DNA of 64,000 nt from Pelomonas sp. V22 (lineage in GTDB: Bacteria; Pseudomonadota; Gammaproteobacteria; Burkholderiales; Burkholderiaceae_C). This document shows positions 35,921 to 44,476 of the stretch, piece by piece; the first letter of the stretch is position 1; each line of letters begins with the position of its first letter. The notes beneath the pieces are model-generated. The model was not told the origin of the DNA. It saw only the letters and a program-made list of their open reading frames with translations, and ran no database searches. The DNA lies in the NCBI RefSeq assembly GCF_030014915.1, contig NZ_JAGIXS010000004.1, positions 248,001 to 312,000 of the forward strand, in the 5' to 3' direction. Made by a program: the position numbers and the translations under genes.

Positions 35921-37396
35921 ATGCCTGCAATCACCCGCCGCGCCTTGCTCCTGACGGGCCTCGCCGCTCCGCTGCCGCTGCTGGCCCAGCGCGGCCGCGA
36001 TGCCCTGGTGATGGGCATGACACTGGAGCCGCCCGGCCTCGACCCGACGGCCGGCGCCGCCTCCGCGATTGCCGAGATCGTGCTCTACAACGTCCTGGAG
36101 ACGCTGACCAAGATTGGCAGCGACGGCCAGGTGCGGGCGCTGCTGGCCGAGAGTTGGAGCATCTCTAGCGATCAGAAGAGCTACACGTTCAAGCTGCGGC
36201 GCGGCCTCAAGTTCCACAACGGCGAGCCCTTCAATGCGGCGGCCGTGAAGTTCTCGTTCGAGCGGGCGGCGGCTGAGGCCAGCAGCAACAAGGACAAGCG
36301 CTTGTTCGCCGGCTTCGCCAGCGTCACGGCCCCCGACGAAGGCACGGTGCAGATCCTGCTCAAGAGCCCCGAGCCCGACCTGCTCTTCCTGCTCGGCCAG
36401 GCCAGCGCCTGCATCGTCGAGCCCAAGAGCGCGGCGGGCAATGCGCAGACGCCGGTGGGCACCGGGCCCTACCGCTTCGAGGCCTGGTCGCGCGGCGCCT
36501 CGCTCACGCTCGTGGCCTGGCCGGGCTACCGAGTGCCGGTGGCGATCAAACGCGTGCAGTTCCGCTTCATCAGCGAGCCGGCGGCGCAGGTCGCGGCCCT
36601 GCTGGCCGGCGATGTGGACGCCTTCCCGCGCGTGGCGGTGGCGCGCAGCCTCGCGCAGTTCAAGGCCGATGCGCGCTTCCAGGTCATCACCAGCGGCTCG
36701 CGGGCCAAGACCCTGATCGCGATCAACCACCAGCGCAAGCCCCTCGGCGACCTGCGCGTGCGCCGCGCGCTGGCCGCCGCCATCGACCGCAAGGCCGTGA
36801 TCGCGGCAGCGGCCGACGGTTTCGGCGTGCCCATAGGCAGCCACTACGTGCCCGGCGCGCCCGGCTATGTGGATACGACGGCGATCAACCCCTACGACCC
36901 GGCCCGCGCCCGCGCGCTCCTGAAGGAAGCCGGTGTGAACGGCCTGAACCTCACGATGAAGCTGCCGCCCGTGCCTTACGCGCGCCAGGGCGGCGAGCTG
37001 ATCAAGGCCCAGCTGGCCCAGGTCGGCGTGAACCTGAAGCTGGAGAACATCGAATGGGCGCAGTGGATGGCGGGCGTCTACGGCCAGCGCAACTACGACC
37101 TCACGCTGATCTCGCATGTGGAGCCGCTGGACCTCGGGAACTACGCCAAGCCGGCCTACTACTGGGGCTACCAGAACCCCGAGTTCAACAAGCTCTACGA
37201 ACGCCTGCGTGAAGCCCCCAAGGAGGCAGAACGGCTGCAGCTGCTCGGCGACGCGCAGCGCCTGCTGGCCCAGGACGCGGCCGCCGTCTACCTGTACCAG
37301 CCGCAATGGCTGACCGTGGCCAAGAAGGGCCTGCAAGGCCTGTGGGCCGACATGCCGATCTTCGCCAACGACCTCGCCACCCTGAGCTGGAAATGA
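35921..37396 (+). CDS. Periplasmic peptide-type substrate-binding protein (SBP family 5), system 2
   Basis: The 491-residue SBP_bac_5 protein has a short twin-arginine-like signal (AITRRALLLTGLAAPLPLLAQ). Family motifs include PPGLDPT, LAESWSIS, YTFKLRRGLKFHNGEPFNA and PVGTGPYRFE. It captures the substrate for the permease encoded upstream (62-bp gap). Next to an amidase-signature hydrolase, the substrate is more likely an amide, small peptide or related compound than nickel. The exact ligand cannot be read from the sequence. Confidence 0.92.
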   Translation: MPAITRRALLLTGLAAPLPLLAQRGRDALVMGMTLEPPGLDPTAGAASAIAEIVLYNVLETLTKIGSDGQVRALLAESWSISSDQKSYTFKLRRGLKFHNGEPFNAAAVKFSFERAAAEASSNKDKRLFAGFASVTAPDEGTVQILLKSPEPDLLFLLGQASACIVEPKSAAGNAQTPVGTGPYRFEAWSRGASLTLVAWPGYRVPVAIKRVQFRFISEPAAQVAALLAGDVDAFPRVAVARSLAQFKADARFQVITSGSRAKTLIAINHQRKPLGDLRVRRALAAAIDRKAVIAAAADGFGVPIGSHYVPGAPGYVDTTAINPYDPARARALLKEAGVNGLNLTMKLPPVPYARQGGELIKAQLAQVGVNLKLENIEWAQWMAGVYGQRNYDLTLISHVEPLDLGNYAKPAYYWGYQNPEFNKLYERLREAPKEAERLQLLGDAQRLLAQDAAAVYLYQPQWLTVAKKGLQGLWADMPIFANDLATLSWK

Positions 37397-37405
37397 CGAG
37401 CACCC

Positions 37406-38782
37406 ATGCATGACTTGAGCGCCACCGAGCTGCTGGCACGCTACCGCGACGGCAGCCTTTCGCCGGTCGAGGTGGTGCGGGCCACCATCGCCCACATCGA
37501 GCGCTGGGAGCCTCGGCTCCATGCCTTCTACCGCTTCGAGCCCGAGGCGGCGCTGGCCAGCGCGCGCGAGTCCGAAGCCCGCTGGCGACGCGGCGAGGCG
37601 CTGGCGCTTGATGGCGTGCCGCTGACGCTGAAGGAGAACATCGCCACCGCCGGCTGCGCGCTGCCGCTGGGCACGGCGGCCCTGGCCGATGCCCCGCCCG
37701 CCACGGCCGACGCGCCACCGGCCGCGCGGCTGCGTGAAGCCGGCGCCGTGCTGCTGGGCAAGACCACGATGCCGGACTACGGCATGCTGAGTTCCGGCCT
37801 GTCGAGCCTGCACCCGGCCGCGCGCAACCCCTGGGACTTGAGCAAGACGCCCGGCGGCAGCAGCGCCGGCGCCGGTGCGGCCGCAGCAGCCAGCTATGGC
37901 CCCTTGCATCTGGGCACCGATATCGGCGGCTCGCTGCGCCTGCCAGCGTCGTGGTGCGGCATCTACACGCTGAAACCCAGCCTCGGCCGCATCCCCATCC
38001 AGCCGCCCTACGCCGGCCGGGTGGCCGGGCCGATGACCCGCACCGTGGCCGATGCGGCGCTGATGATGGGGCCGCTCTCCCGCCCGGACTGGCGCGACGG
38101 CATGAGCCTGCCGACGCAGAACATCGCCTGGCAAAGCCCGCCACTGGCGCCGCGCGGCCTGCGCATCGGCTTGCTGATGGACGCCGGCTGGGGCCTGCCG
38201 GTCGACCCGGAGGTGCGCGCTGCCGTCGAGGCTGCCGCCCGCGCCTTCGAGCAGGCCGGCGCCCTCGTCGAACCGCTCGCGCCCTTCTCAAACCGCGCCA
38301 TGATCGATGGCCTGGACCGCTTCTGGCGCATGCGCTCCTGGCTGGACATCTCGGCCCTCGCGCCGGAGCGCCGGGCCCGCGTCCTGCCCTATATCCGCGA
38401 CTGGGTGTCCAACGGCGAGCACTGCACGGCGGCCGAGCTGTTCCAGGGCTACAGCCAGATGGCGGCGCTGCGCGATGCGGCCATCGCGGCCTGCCAGCCG
38501 TTTGACTGCGTGCTCTCGCCGGTGGCACCGGTCGTGGCCTTCGATGCCGAGCTCGCGAGCCCCTTGCATGACCCTGCGCGGCCCTTCGAGCACATCGCCT
38601 TCACCGTGCCCTTCAACTTCAGCGAGCAGCCGGCGGCGTCCATCAACTGCGGCCACACGAAGAGCGGCCTGCCGATAGGCCTGCAGATCATCGGCCAACG
38701 GCATGACGACCTGGGCGTGCTGCGGTTGTCCGCCGCCTATGAGGCGCTGCGCGGGCCGCAGCCAGCCTGGCCGGTGCCATGA
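37406..38782 (+). CDS. Amidase-signature family hydrolase
   Basis: The 458-residue protein has the Ser-cisSer-Lys triad of the amidase signature family: the Lys in PLTLKENI, the first Ser in KTPGGSSAGAG and the nucleophile in TDIGGSLRLPAS. It hydrolyses an amide to acid and ammonia in the cytoplasm. It follows the binding-protein gene by 9 bp in the GntR-linked transporter operon, indicating that the imported compound is its substrate. GatA is unlikely, because no gatB/gatC is present and the context is catabolic. Confidence 0.9.
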   Translation: MHDLSATELLARYRDGSLSPVEVVRATIAHIERWEPRLHAFYRFEPEAALASARESEARWRRGEALALDGVPLTLKENIATAGCALPLGTAALADAPPATADAPPAARLREAGAVLLGKTTMPDYGMLSSGLSSLHPAARNPWDLSKTPGGSSAGAGAAAAASYGPLHLGTDIGGSLRLPASWCGIYTLKPSLGRIPIQPPYAGRVAGPMTRTVADAALMMGPLSRPDWRDGMSLPTQNIAWQSPPLAPRGLRIGLLMDAGWGLPVDPEVRAAVEAAARAFEQAGALVEPLAPFSNRAMIDGLDRFWRMRSWLDISALAPERRARVLPYIRDWVSNGEHCTAAELFQGYSQMAALRDAAIAACQPFDCVLSPVAPVVAFDAELASPLHDPARPFEHIAFTVPFNFSEQPAASINCGHTKSGLPIGLQIIGQRHDDLGVLRLSAAYEALRGPQPAWPVP

Positions 38783-39303
38783 GCATCGCCCTGCCGTTGC
38801 TGGGCGAGCGCGTGCAGCTGCGCCGCCTGGCGGAAACCGACCTCGCCGACTTCCAGGCCTACCGCCGCGATGTCGAGGTGGCGCGCTACCAGGGCTGGGA
38901 GCCGCGCAGCGACGACTGGGCACTCGCCTTCCTGCGGGAGATGGCGGCCGCCCCCTTGCTGGAAGCCGGCCAGTGGTGCCAGCTGGGCATTGCCGAGCGC
39001 CAAAGCAATCGCCTGATCGGCGACATCGGCCTGTGCCGGCATGCCGAGGCCGTGGAGATCGGTTTCAGCCTGGCCCGGCCGTCGCAAGGCCTGGGCCTGG
39101 CCTTCGAGGCGATGCAACTGCTGATCGACGAGGCCCTGGCGCCGCACCCGGTGATTGCCATCACTGATGCCCGCAATGTGGCCTGCCTGCGACTGTTGGG
39201 CCGCCTGGGCCTGCAGCAGGTGGCCACGGAGCGGGCAATGTTCCGGGGACAACCCTGCCTGGAGCACAAATACCGCCTGGAGCGTGCAACACTGCGGCTA
39301 TGA
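38779..39303 (+). CDS. GNAT-family N-acetyltransferase (RimJ/RimL-like)
   Basis: The 174-residue GNAT protein of the Acetyltransf_3 type has RLAETDLADFQAYRRD, IGDIGLCRHAEAVEIGFSL, then RPSQGLGLAFEAMQLLI as the acetyl-CoA loop, and ITDARNVACLRLLGRLGL. It overlaps the amidase gene and the next GST gene by ATGA on each side, so the three may be one transcript. The substrate is unknown. Confidence 0.85.
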   Translation: MSIALPLLGERVQLRRLAETDLADFQAYRRDVEVARYQGWEPRSDDWALAFLREMAAAPLLEAGQWCQLGIAERQSNRLIGDIGLCRHAEAVEIGFSLARPSQGLGLAFEAMQLLIDEALAPHPVIAITDARNVACLRLLGRLGLQQVATERAMFRGQPCLEHKYRLERATLRL

Positions 39304-39932
39304 GCACTCTCACCCTTTTTGGCACCCAGGGCTCCGGCTCGGCCGCCATCGAGGCGGCGCTGACGCTGGCGGGCCTGCCCTTCGAGCAGGTGGAGGCCTC
39401 GTCCTGGCAGCCGGGGCCAGGTCTTGAGGCCTTGTCGCGGGTCAACCCGCTGCAGCAGATCCCTACTCTGGTGCTGGACGACGGCACGGTGCTGACCGAG
39501 AGCGCGGCCATGCTGATCGAACTGGGCCTGCGCCACCCGGGCTCCGGCCTGCTGCCGAGCGAACCCGCCGCCCGTGCCCGGGCGATACGCGGCCTGGTCT
39601 TCGTGGCGGCCAATTGCTATGCCGCCATCAGCATCATCGACTACCCCGGCCGCTGGTGCCAGAACGCCGACGAAGACGACATCACCCGCATCCGCGCCGG
39701 CTCGCGTGACCGGCTGCACCGCCACTGGTCGCTGTTCGCCGAGCAGTTCGGTTCCAATTTCATGGCCGGTGGCCGCCCCGGCGCGCTGGAGCTGCTGGCC
39801 ACCGTGGTTTCCAAATGGTCGGGCAGCCGGCCGCACCTGCAGCAGGCCCGGCCCGAGTTCCATGCCCTGCTGCTGACGGTGGAGCAGCACCCGGCGGTGG
39901 CAGGCATCTTTGCCCGCCACTGGCCGGCTTGA
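39300..39932 (+). CDS. Glutathione S-transferase-family protein
   Basis: The 210-residue protein has a thioredoxin-like N-terminal domain (TLFGTQGSGSAAIEAALTLAGLPFE, NPLQQIPTLVLDDGTVLTESAAM with the cis-Pro and ESA glutathione-binding turn). An all-helical C-terminal domain follows. It would conjugate or reduce small electrophiles with glutathione. It is coupled to the GNAT gene by ATGA and lies 13 bp before the receiver-domain gene. Confidence 0.85.
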   Translation: MSTLTLFGTQGSGSAAIEAALTLAGLPFEQVEASSWQPGPGLEALSRVNPLQQIPTLVLDDGTVLTESAAMLIELGLRHPGSGLLPSEPAARARAIRGLVFVAANCYAAISIIDYPGRWCQNADEDDITRIRAGSRDRLHRHWSLFAEQFGSNFMAGGRPGALELLATVVSKWSGSRPHLQQARPEFHALLLTVEQHPAVAGIFARHWPA

Positions 39933-39945
39933 GGAGAAAGCAAGC

Positions 39946-40500
39946 ATGTTTGCAGAATTGCAGGACGCACTGGGCAACTACCTGCTGCCGTTCCTGATCG
40001 CGGTGCCGCTGGCCATCGTGGTCATCCTGGTCAGCCTGCGCAAGGGTGACGACAGCCTGGTCGAACGCCCGCCGCGCGTCGAACCCCTGGCACCACCGCC
40101 GGCCCCGGCCGTGCCCCAGACCCGCTCGCCGGCCGCCGTGCTGGTGGTGGACGACTCCACCGTGGCCCGCACCAAGCTCGTCAAGCTCTTCAACGAGGCC
40201 GGCTACCTGGTGGCCTCGGCCAAGGACGGCGTCGAGGCGCTGGAGGTGCTGGGCCGCCAGAAGGTCGATGTGCTGATCACCGACCTGGAAATGCCCAACA
40301 AGGACGGCTTCGAGCTGATCGCCGATGTGAAGGGCAGCCTCGCCACCGAAGACCTGCCCATCATCGCCATCACCGGCCATGAGGAGCTGCAGACCCGGGT
40401 GCACGAGGTGCAGGGCCTGTTCGGCATCTTCAAGAAACCCTGGAACGACCGTGAATTGCTGAAGCGCGTCGAGGCCCTCGCCTCGCTGCGCAAGGCTTGA
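39946..40500 (+). CDS. Membrane-anchored single-receiver protein
   Basis: The 184-residue protein has one N-terminal transmembrane helix (YLLPFLIAVPLAIVVILVSL, about residues 12-31), a Pro-rich linker and a CheY-like receiver. The receiver shows VVDDSTVART, the phospho-acceptor Asp in LITDLEMPNKDG, the Thr in AITGHE and the Lys in FKKPW. There is no output domain, so it may act as a localised phosphate acceptor or scaffold. GAGG precedes the ATG. It is followed 42 bp later by a membrane Ser/Thr kinase, suggesting a joint pathway. Confidence 0.88.
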   Translation: MFAELQDALGNYLLPFLIAVPLAIVVILVSLRKGDDSLVERPPRVEPLAPPPAPAVPQTRSPAAVLVVDDSTVARTKLVKLFNEAGYLVASAKDGVEALEVLGRQKVDVLITDLEMPNKDGFELIADVKGSLATEDLPIIAITGHEELQTRVHEVQGLFGIFKKPWNDRELLKRVEALASLRKA

Positions 40501-40542
40501 CGGGGTCCTGCTGAGTTAACCTGGAGCACCGTCAGGAGTTAC

Positions 40543-42396
40543 ATGACCGCCGCTTCAGACGATCGCAGCCAGATCCCGGGCAACTCGGCCGAGGACGACT
40601 TCAACGCCCTGCCGGCCGGCACGCGCTTCGGCGAACTCGAGATCCTGCGCACGCTGGGCGTGGGCGGCTTCGGCATCGTCTACCTGGCGCAGGACCATGC
40701 GCTGGAGCGCCTGGTGGCGATCAAGGAATACATGCCCGGCCAACTGGCCAAGCGCAGCGAGGGCTCGCATGTCTCGGTGCGCTCGGGTTCGCTGACCGAG
40801 ACCTTCGACCTCGGCCGGCGCAGCTTCGTGAATGAAGCCAGGCTGCTGGCCCGCTTCGACCACCGCTCGCTGCTGAAGGTCTACCGCTTCTGGGAAGCGA
40901 ACGGCACGGCCTACATGGTCATGCCCTACCTGCAAGGCCAGACGCTGAAGCAGGCGCGCCAGCAGATGGTGGAGCCGCCCAGCGAAGCCTGGATCCTGCG
41001 GCGCCTGCTGCCGCTGCTGGACGGCCTGGCCATCCTGCATGCCGAGCAGGTCTACCACCGTGACATCGCGCCCGACAACGTGCTGCTGCCGCTGGAAGAG
41101 GCCGATCCCATCCTCCTGGACTTCGGCGCCGCGCGGCGCGCCATCAGCGACAAGACGCAGAGCTTCACCGCCATCCTCAAGCCCAGCTACGCACCGATCG
41201 AGCAGTACGCCGAGGCCGCCTCGCTGCGCCAGGGGCCCTGGACCGATGTCTATGCGCTCGGCGCCGTGCTGCACTACCTGGTGATGGGCCACACGCCGCC
41301 ACCGTCCACCACGCGCACGGTGGCCGACGAATACCAGCCGCTGGCAGAGCGCGGCCTGGCCGGCTACTCCGAGCATTTCCTGGCGGCCATCGACTGGTCG
41401 CTGGGCGTGCGGCCGCAGGACCGGCCGCAGAGCATGCGCGAGTTCCGTGCGGCGCTGCTGGGTGAGATCAAGCCGCCCGAATCGACCGCCCACTTCGACC
41501 CCGAGCGCACCATCATTGCGCCGCGGGGCGCGCAGGCCTACGAGAGCACGCAGTTGCTCGGCGGCCTGGGGCCCACGACGCTGGACACGACGCAGGTGAC
41601 GGGCCCGGCCGCGCCGCCACCGCCGGCCTCTCCGCCTCCCGCCCCCCCCGAGCAAGCGGCCCCGCCGCCGCCCGTGGCGGCGCCACGCGAGCCGGTGGCC
41701 GCTCAGCCCCTGCCGTCGGCCGACCTGATTGATGGCCGTCGCCCGGGCCGCAGCCTGATGGGCCTGGTGCTGGGGCTGGCGCTGCTGGTGGGCGCAGGCG
41801 GATGGCTGATCTGGGGGCGCGACAAGGGCCAGTCCCCGCCACAGGACGCGGCCTCCGCACCGCTGCTGCAGGCGGCAGCTTCCAGTGGCTCCGCTCCGGC
41901 TGCGGCACCAGCCAGCGAACCGCTGCCTGGCAAGGCGACAACGCCGGCCTCGGTGGCCACCAGCCCGGCCGCATCTGCCCCGGCTCCGCAGGTTTCGGCA
42001 TCACGCACGGTCGAGGCCCGCACCAGCTTCCCCTCGGGCCAGAGGCAGGAGCCCGCGTCCAAGCCTGCGATCAAGGACAAGCCGGGCCCTATCCCCAGTC
42101 TGCCTCGCCAGGATCCCAGCCTCGTCCAGCAACCGGTGGTGGCAACCCACACCGTCAGCACCGCCTCGGCGCCTGCCTCGCAGCCCGAACCCCGACCCGT
42201 CGAAGTGGCCGCCGCTCCGCAAGACCCCCGCGCCGCCTGTTCCAAGCGCCGCAGCAGCTTCGTACCCGATTCGCTGAACCTGCCCTACATGGAATGCCTG
42301 GAGCGCAGCTGCAAGAAGGCGGAATTCCAGGCGCACGGCGAATGCACCAAGATCCGCGAGATGGTTGAAAAGCGGGACGGTCGTATCGACCGTTGA
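40543..42396 (+). CDS. Membrane Ser/Thr protein kinase (Hanks type)
   Basis: The 617-residue protein has a cytoplasmic kinase domain (about residues 30-310) with Gly-loop GVGGFGIVY, catalytic Lys in VAIKEYM, HRDIAPDN and DFGAAR. A Pro/Ala-rich linker follows (from about residue 350), then one membrane helix (LMGLVLGLALLVGAGGWLIW, about 405-425). The rest is a low-complexity periplasmic stretch and a small C-terminal domain with four Cys (ACSKRR, MECLERSCKK, GECTKI). It is co-oriented with the membrane receiver gene. The last codons and stop lie in the first copy of a 44-bp tandem repeat. Confidence 0.92.
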   Translation: MTAASDDRSQIPGNSAEDDFNALPAGTRFGELEILRTLGVGGFGIVYLAQDHALERLVAIKEYMPGQLAKRSEGSHVSVRSGSLTETFDLGRRSFVNEARLLARFDHRSLLKVYRFWEANGTAYMVMPYLQGQTLKQARQQMVEPPSEAWILRRLLPLLDGLAILHAEQVYHRDIAPDNVLLPLEEADPILLDFGAARRAISDKTQSFTAILKPSYAPIEQYAEAASLRQGPWTDVYALGAVLHYLVMGHTPPPSTTRTVADEYQPLAERGLAGYSEHFLAAIDWSLGVRPQDRPQSMREFRAALLGEIKPPESTAHFDPERTIIAPRGAQAYESTQLLGGLGPTTLDTTQVTGPAAPPPPASPPPAPPEQAAPPPPVAAPREPVAAQPLPSADLIDGRRPGRSLMGLVLGLALLVGAGGWLIWGRDKGQSPPQDAASAPLLQAAASSGSAPAAAPASEPLPGKATTPASVATSPAASAPAPQVSASRTVEARTSFPSGQRQEPASKPAIKDKPGPIPSLPRQDPSLVQQPVVATHTVSTASAPASQPEPRPVEVAAAPQDPRAACSKRRSSFVPDSLNLPYMECLERSCKKAEFQAHGECTKIREMVEKRDGRIDR

Positions 42397-42463
42397 GCTT
42401 TCGCCGCAGGCAGAAGCACGACGGTTGTAGAGACCGTTGAGTTTCCGCCGCAGGCAAAAGCGA
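42376..42463. repeat. 44-bp tandem duplication at the end of the Ser/Thr kinase gene
   Basis: Two 44-bp units (42376-42419 and 42420-42463) differ at only a few positions. The first unit encodes the last residues DGRIDR and the stop codon; the second copies that coding sequence and stop beyond the gene. Each unit starts with an inverted repeat (ACGGTCG-TAT-CGACCGT in unit 1; ACGGT and ACCGT arms conserved in unit 2), so two hairpins follow the stop. They may serve as terminators between the convergent kinase and GST genes. Confidence 0.75.
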
Positions 42464-42475
42464 GCCGCTACACCC

Positions 42476-43123
42476 TCAGACCCAGGGCTGCGGCAACTGC
42501 TCGGTCGCGATGGCCTGAGCCACCGCCGGCCGGGCCAGCATGCGCTCCAGGTAGGGGCCGATGTGCGGCAGGCTGCGTGCGGGCCGCGCGAAATTGCGGG
42601 TCCAGCGGCACAGCATGAAGGCGAACGGGTCCGCCGCCGTGTAGTGCTCGCCCAGGAGCCAGGGTCCGCCGCTCTTGGCCAACTGCGCATCCAGCTGGTC
42701 CAGCAAGGGGCCGAGGCGGCGCTCGGCCGAGGCCTTCACCTGGGCCACGCCGGCATCATTGCCTTCATCGACCCAGCGCTCGGGGTAGTAGTAGCCGATC
42801 AAGAGCGGCTGCACGCTGTTGGTGAGCCAGACCAGCCATTTGTAGAACTCGGCCCGCTCGGGCGTGCCCAGGGCCGGCGCGAGCTGCGCCGCCGGATGCG
42901 TGTCGGCCAGGTGCAGCAGGATGGCGGCCGTCTCGTACAGCACCAGCTCGCCGTCTTCCAGCACCGGGATCAGGCCGTTCGGATTGAGCTTCAGGTACTC
43001 GGGCGACTTGTGAGCGCCGACATTGCGGTCCACCAGCACCCGCTGGTAGGGGACTTGCAGCTCTTCCAGCAGCACATGGGGAGCGAAACTGGCGTTGCTG
43101 GGGTAGTAGTGCAGCTTGATCAT
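42476..43123 (-). CDS. Glutathione S-transferase-family protein
   Basis: The 215-residue protein has the N-terminal thioredoxin-fold motif (KLHYYPSNASFAPHVLLEELQVPY, NPNGLIPVLEDGELVLYETAAI) and a helical C-terminal domain (WLLGEHYTAADPFAFML with the N-capping box). The N-terminus is like GstA/beta-class enzymes, where the residue after the Tyr-rich strand contacts glutathione. It faces the Ser/Thr kinase gene convergently and seems transcribed alone. The start at 43123 was chosen over one 33 bp upstream because the family begins with this Met. Confidence 0.88.
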   Translation of the reverse strand: MIKLHYYPSNASFAPHVLLEELQVPYQRVLVDRNVGAHKSPEYLKLNPNGLIPVLEDGELVLYETAAILLHLADTHPAAQLAPALGTPERAEFYKWLVWLTNSVQPLLIGYYYPERWVDEGNDAGVAQVKASAERRLGPLLDQLDAQLAKSGGPWLLGEHYTAADPFAFMLCRWTRNFARPARSLPHIGPYLERMLARPAVAQAIATEQLPQPWV

Positions 43124-43265
43124 CAAGGCGTCTCCGGGGCCGGGGAGCCGCATCATCGCAGAGCCCCCAAGAAATCTTTACCCGCCAGCAAAGCGCGCGG
43201 GGTGAACGGGGGCGATGCTGAGGACGTTGTCAACGCCACCACTGCTACTGCCTCAAGAGTCAGCC

Positions 43266-43886
43266 ATGAAGATTGCCCTCATCCCTGCCTTGGTCGCCAC
43301 CACCTTGTTCACCGCCCTGGCCACCGGTCCCGCCCTCGCCGACCGCCATGGCCCGGACGGCCGCATGGTCTACGACACCCGCTACCACCACGACCACTAC
43401 TACCCAGCCGCCGGTTGGGTGGCGCCCGCCCTGCCGCGCGGTGCCGTGGTCGTGCATGGCGGCCCCAGACCCTACTACTTCCACGGCGGCGTCTGGTACC
43501 GGCCGGACGGCCCGCGCTTCCGTGTCGTGCTGCCGCCGCTGGGCCTCGTCGTGCCCATCCTGCCCTGGGCCTATGTGACGCTGCAGATCGGCGGCCTGCC
43601 GTACTTCTATGCCAACGGCGTCTATTACCAGCACGCACCCAGCGGCTATGTGGTGGTGGCTCCGCCGGCCAATGCTGAGTCCGCCCAGCCGGTGCAGAAC
43701 GTGCCGCCTGGCAAGCCCGAGCCCATCATCTACCCCCGCAACGGCCAGAGCGCCCAGCAGCAGGAAGCCGACCGCCAGGAGTGCAACCGCTGGGCCACCA
43801 GCCAGCCCTCGGCCATGGCCGACGGCTCGGTGTTCCAGCGCGCGGTCGAGGCCTGCATGGATGGGCGCGGCTACACGATGAAGTAG
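43266..43886 (+). CDS. Secreted protein with conserved C-terminal motif (DUF6515-like), paralogue 1
   Basis: The 206-residue protein has a signal peptide (cleavage near ALADR), then a Tyr/His/Pro/Gly-rich segment (RYHHDHYYPAAGWV, PYYFHGGVWYRPDGP, LPYFYANGVYYQHAPSGYVVV). It ends in about 45 residues with PEPIIYPRNGQS, DRQECNRWATSQP and ACMDGRGYTMK. The same C-terminal block ends the next gene's product. Two Cys in this block may form a disulfide. The family is widespread in betaproteobacteria but of unknown function; an envelope location is likely. Confidence 0.75.
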   Translation: MKIALIPALVATTLFTALATGPALADRHGPDGRMVYDTRYHHDHYYPAAGWVAPALPRGAVVVHGGPRPYYFHGGVWYRPDGPRFRVVLPPLGLVVPILPWAYVTLQIGGLPYFYANGVYYQHAPSGYVVVAPPANAESAQPVQNVPPGKPEPIIYPRNGQSAQQQEADRQECNRWATSQPSAMADGSVFQRAVEACMDGRGYTMK

Positions 43887-43946
43887 CGCTGTTCAAGCGG
43901 GGGTGCCGGCCGTCATGCCGGCTGCACGCCTGAATGAAATTGTTAC

Positions 43947-43968
43947 GGCCGGTGCACCGCCACCGGCC
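43947..43968. terminator. 8-bp perfect hairpin between the two secreted paralogues
   Basis: GGCCGGTG (43947-43954) pairs with CACCGGCC (43961-43968) across a 6-nt loop. There is no U-run, so it may be a weak terminator or a leader structure of the second gene. A second inverted repeat, GCCGGC-CGTCAT-GCCGGC, lies just upstream near 43902-43920. Confidence 0.4.
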
Positions 43969-44007
43969 TGTCTGCGTTGGCTGCGGACTGCCCACCGGAG
44001 CCCCGTC

Positions 44008-44460
44008 ATGAAGCTGCTGCCTCGCACCCTGATCGTCTCGGCCCTGCTCGTCGCCCACGGCCTCGCGGCCGCCGGCCCTCGCTACTACGAACCGCCGCGC
44101 CACCACCATCATCACCACCACCTGGGCCTCGGTGGCGCCCTGCTGGGCCTGGCCATCGCCGTGCCGCTGATCGCCATCGCCAGCCACGCGGACCGCAGCC
44201 CCGACGTGGTCTATGTGCCGCCGCCGGCACCGCTGCCGCCGGCACCGGCCCCTGTGGTCGTCTACCAGCAGCCCAGCCAATCCGGCCGGGCCGAACCCAT
44301 CATCTACCCACGCAACGGCCAGAGCCCTGAGCAACTGGAGTTCGACCGCCGGGAATGCAACCGCTGGGCCACGACCCAGCAAGAGGCCATGCGGGACGCC
44401 AGCGTCTTCAACCGCGCCGTGGACGCCTGCATGGATGGCCGGGGTTACACCTTGAAGTAA
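44008..44460 (+). CDS. Secreted His-rich protein, paralogue 2
   Basis: The 150-residue protein has a signal peptide (LIVSALLVAHGLAAAG). A run of seven His follows, flanked by Pro/Arg (PPRHHHHHHHLGLGG), then a hydrophobic Gly-zipper-like helix (GALLGLAIAVPLIAIA) and a Pro-rich linker. It shares the C-terminal block of paralogue 1 (AEPIIYPRNGQS, DRRECNRWATTQ, ACMDGRGYTLK). The His cluster could bind Ni, Zn or Cu. The helix suggests membrane insertion. It is 121 bp after paralogue 1 and convergent with the RidA gene. Confidence 0.75.
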   Translation: MKLLPRTLIVSALLVAHGLAAAGPRYYEPPRHHHHHHHLGLGGALLGLAIAVPLIAIASHADRSPDVVYVPPPAPLPPAPAPVVVYQQPSQSGRAEPIIYPRNGQSPEQLEFDRRECNRWATTQQEAMRDASVFNRAVDACMDGRGYTLK

Positions 44461-44476
44461 GCGGGGCGCGCTGGAT

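Noticed and set aside
35921-37396. Nickel-binding NikA
   Set aside because: The protein is generic SBP family 5 and is followed by an amidase, with no hydrogenase, urease or NikR gene nearby.
35906-38134. Minus-strand open frame of 742 codons
   Set aside because: It is the complement of the SBP family 5 and amidase genes, which carry clear motifs; the frame itself has none.
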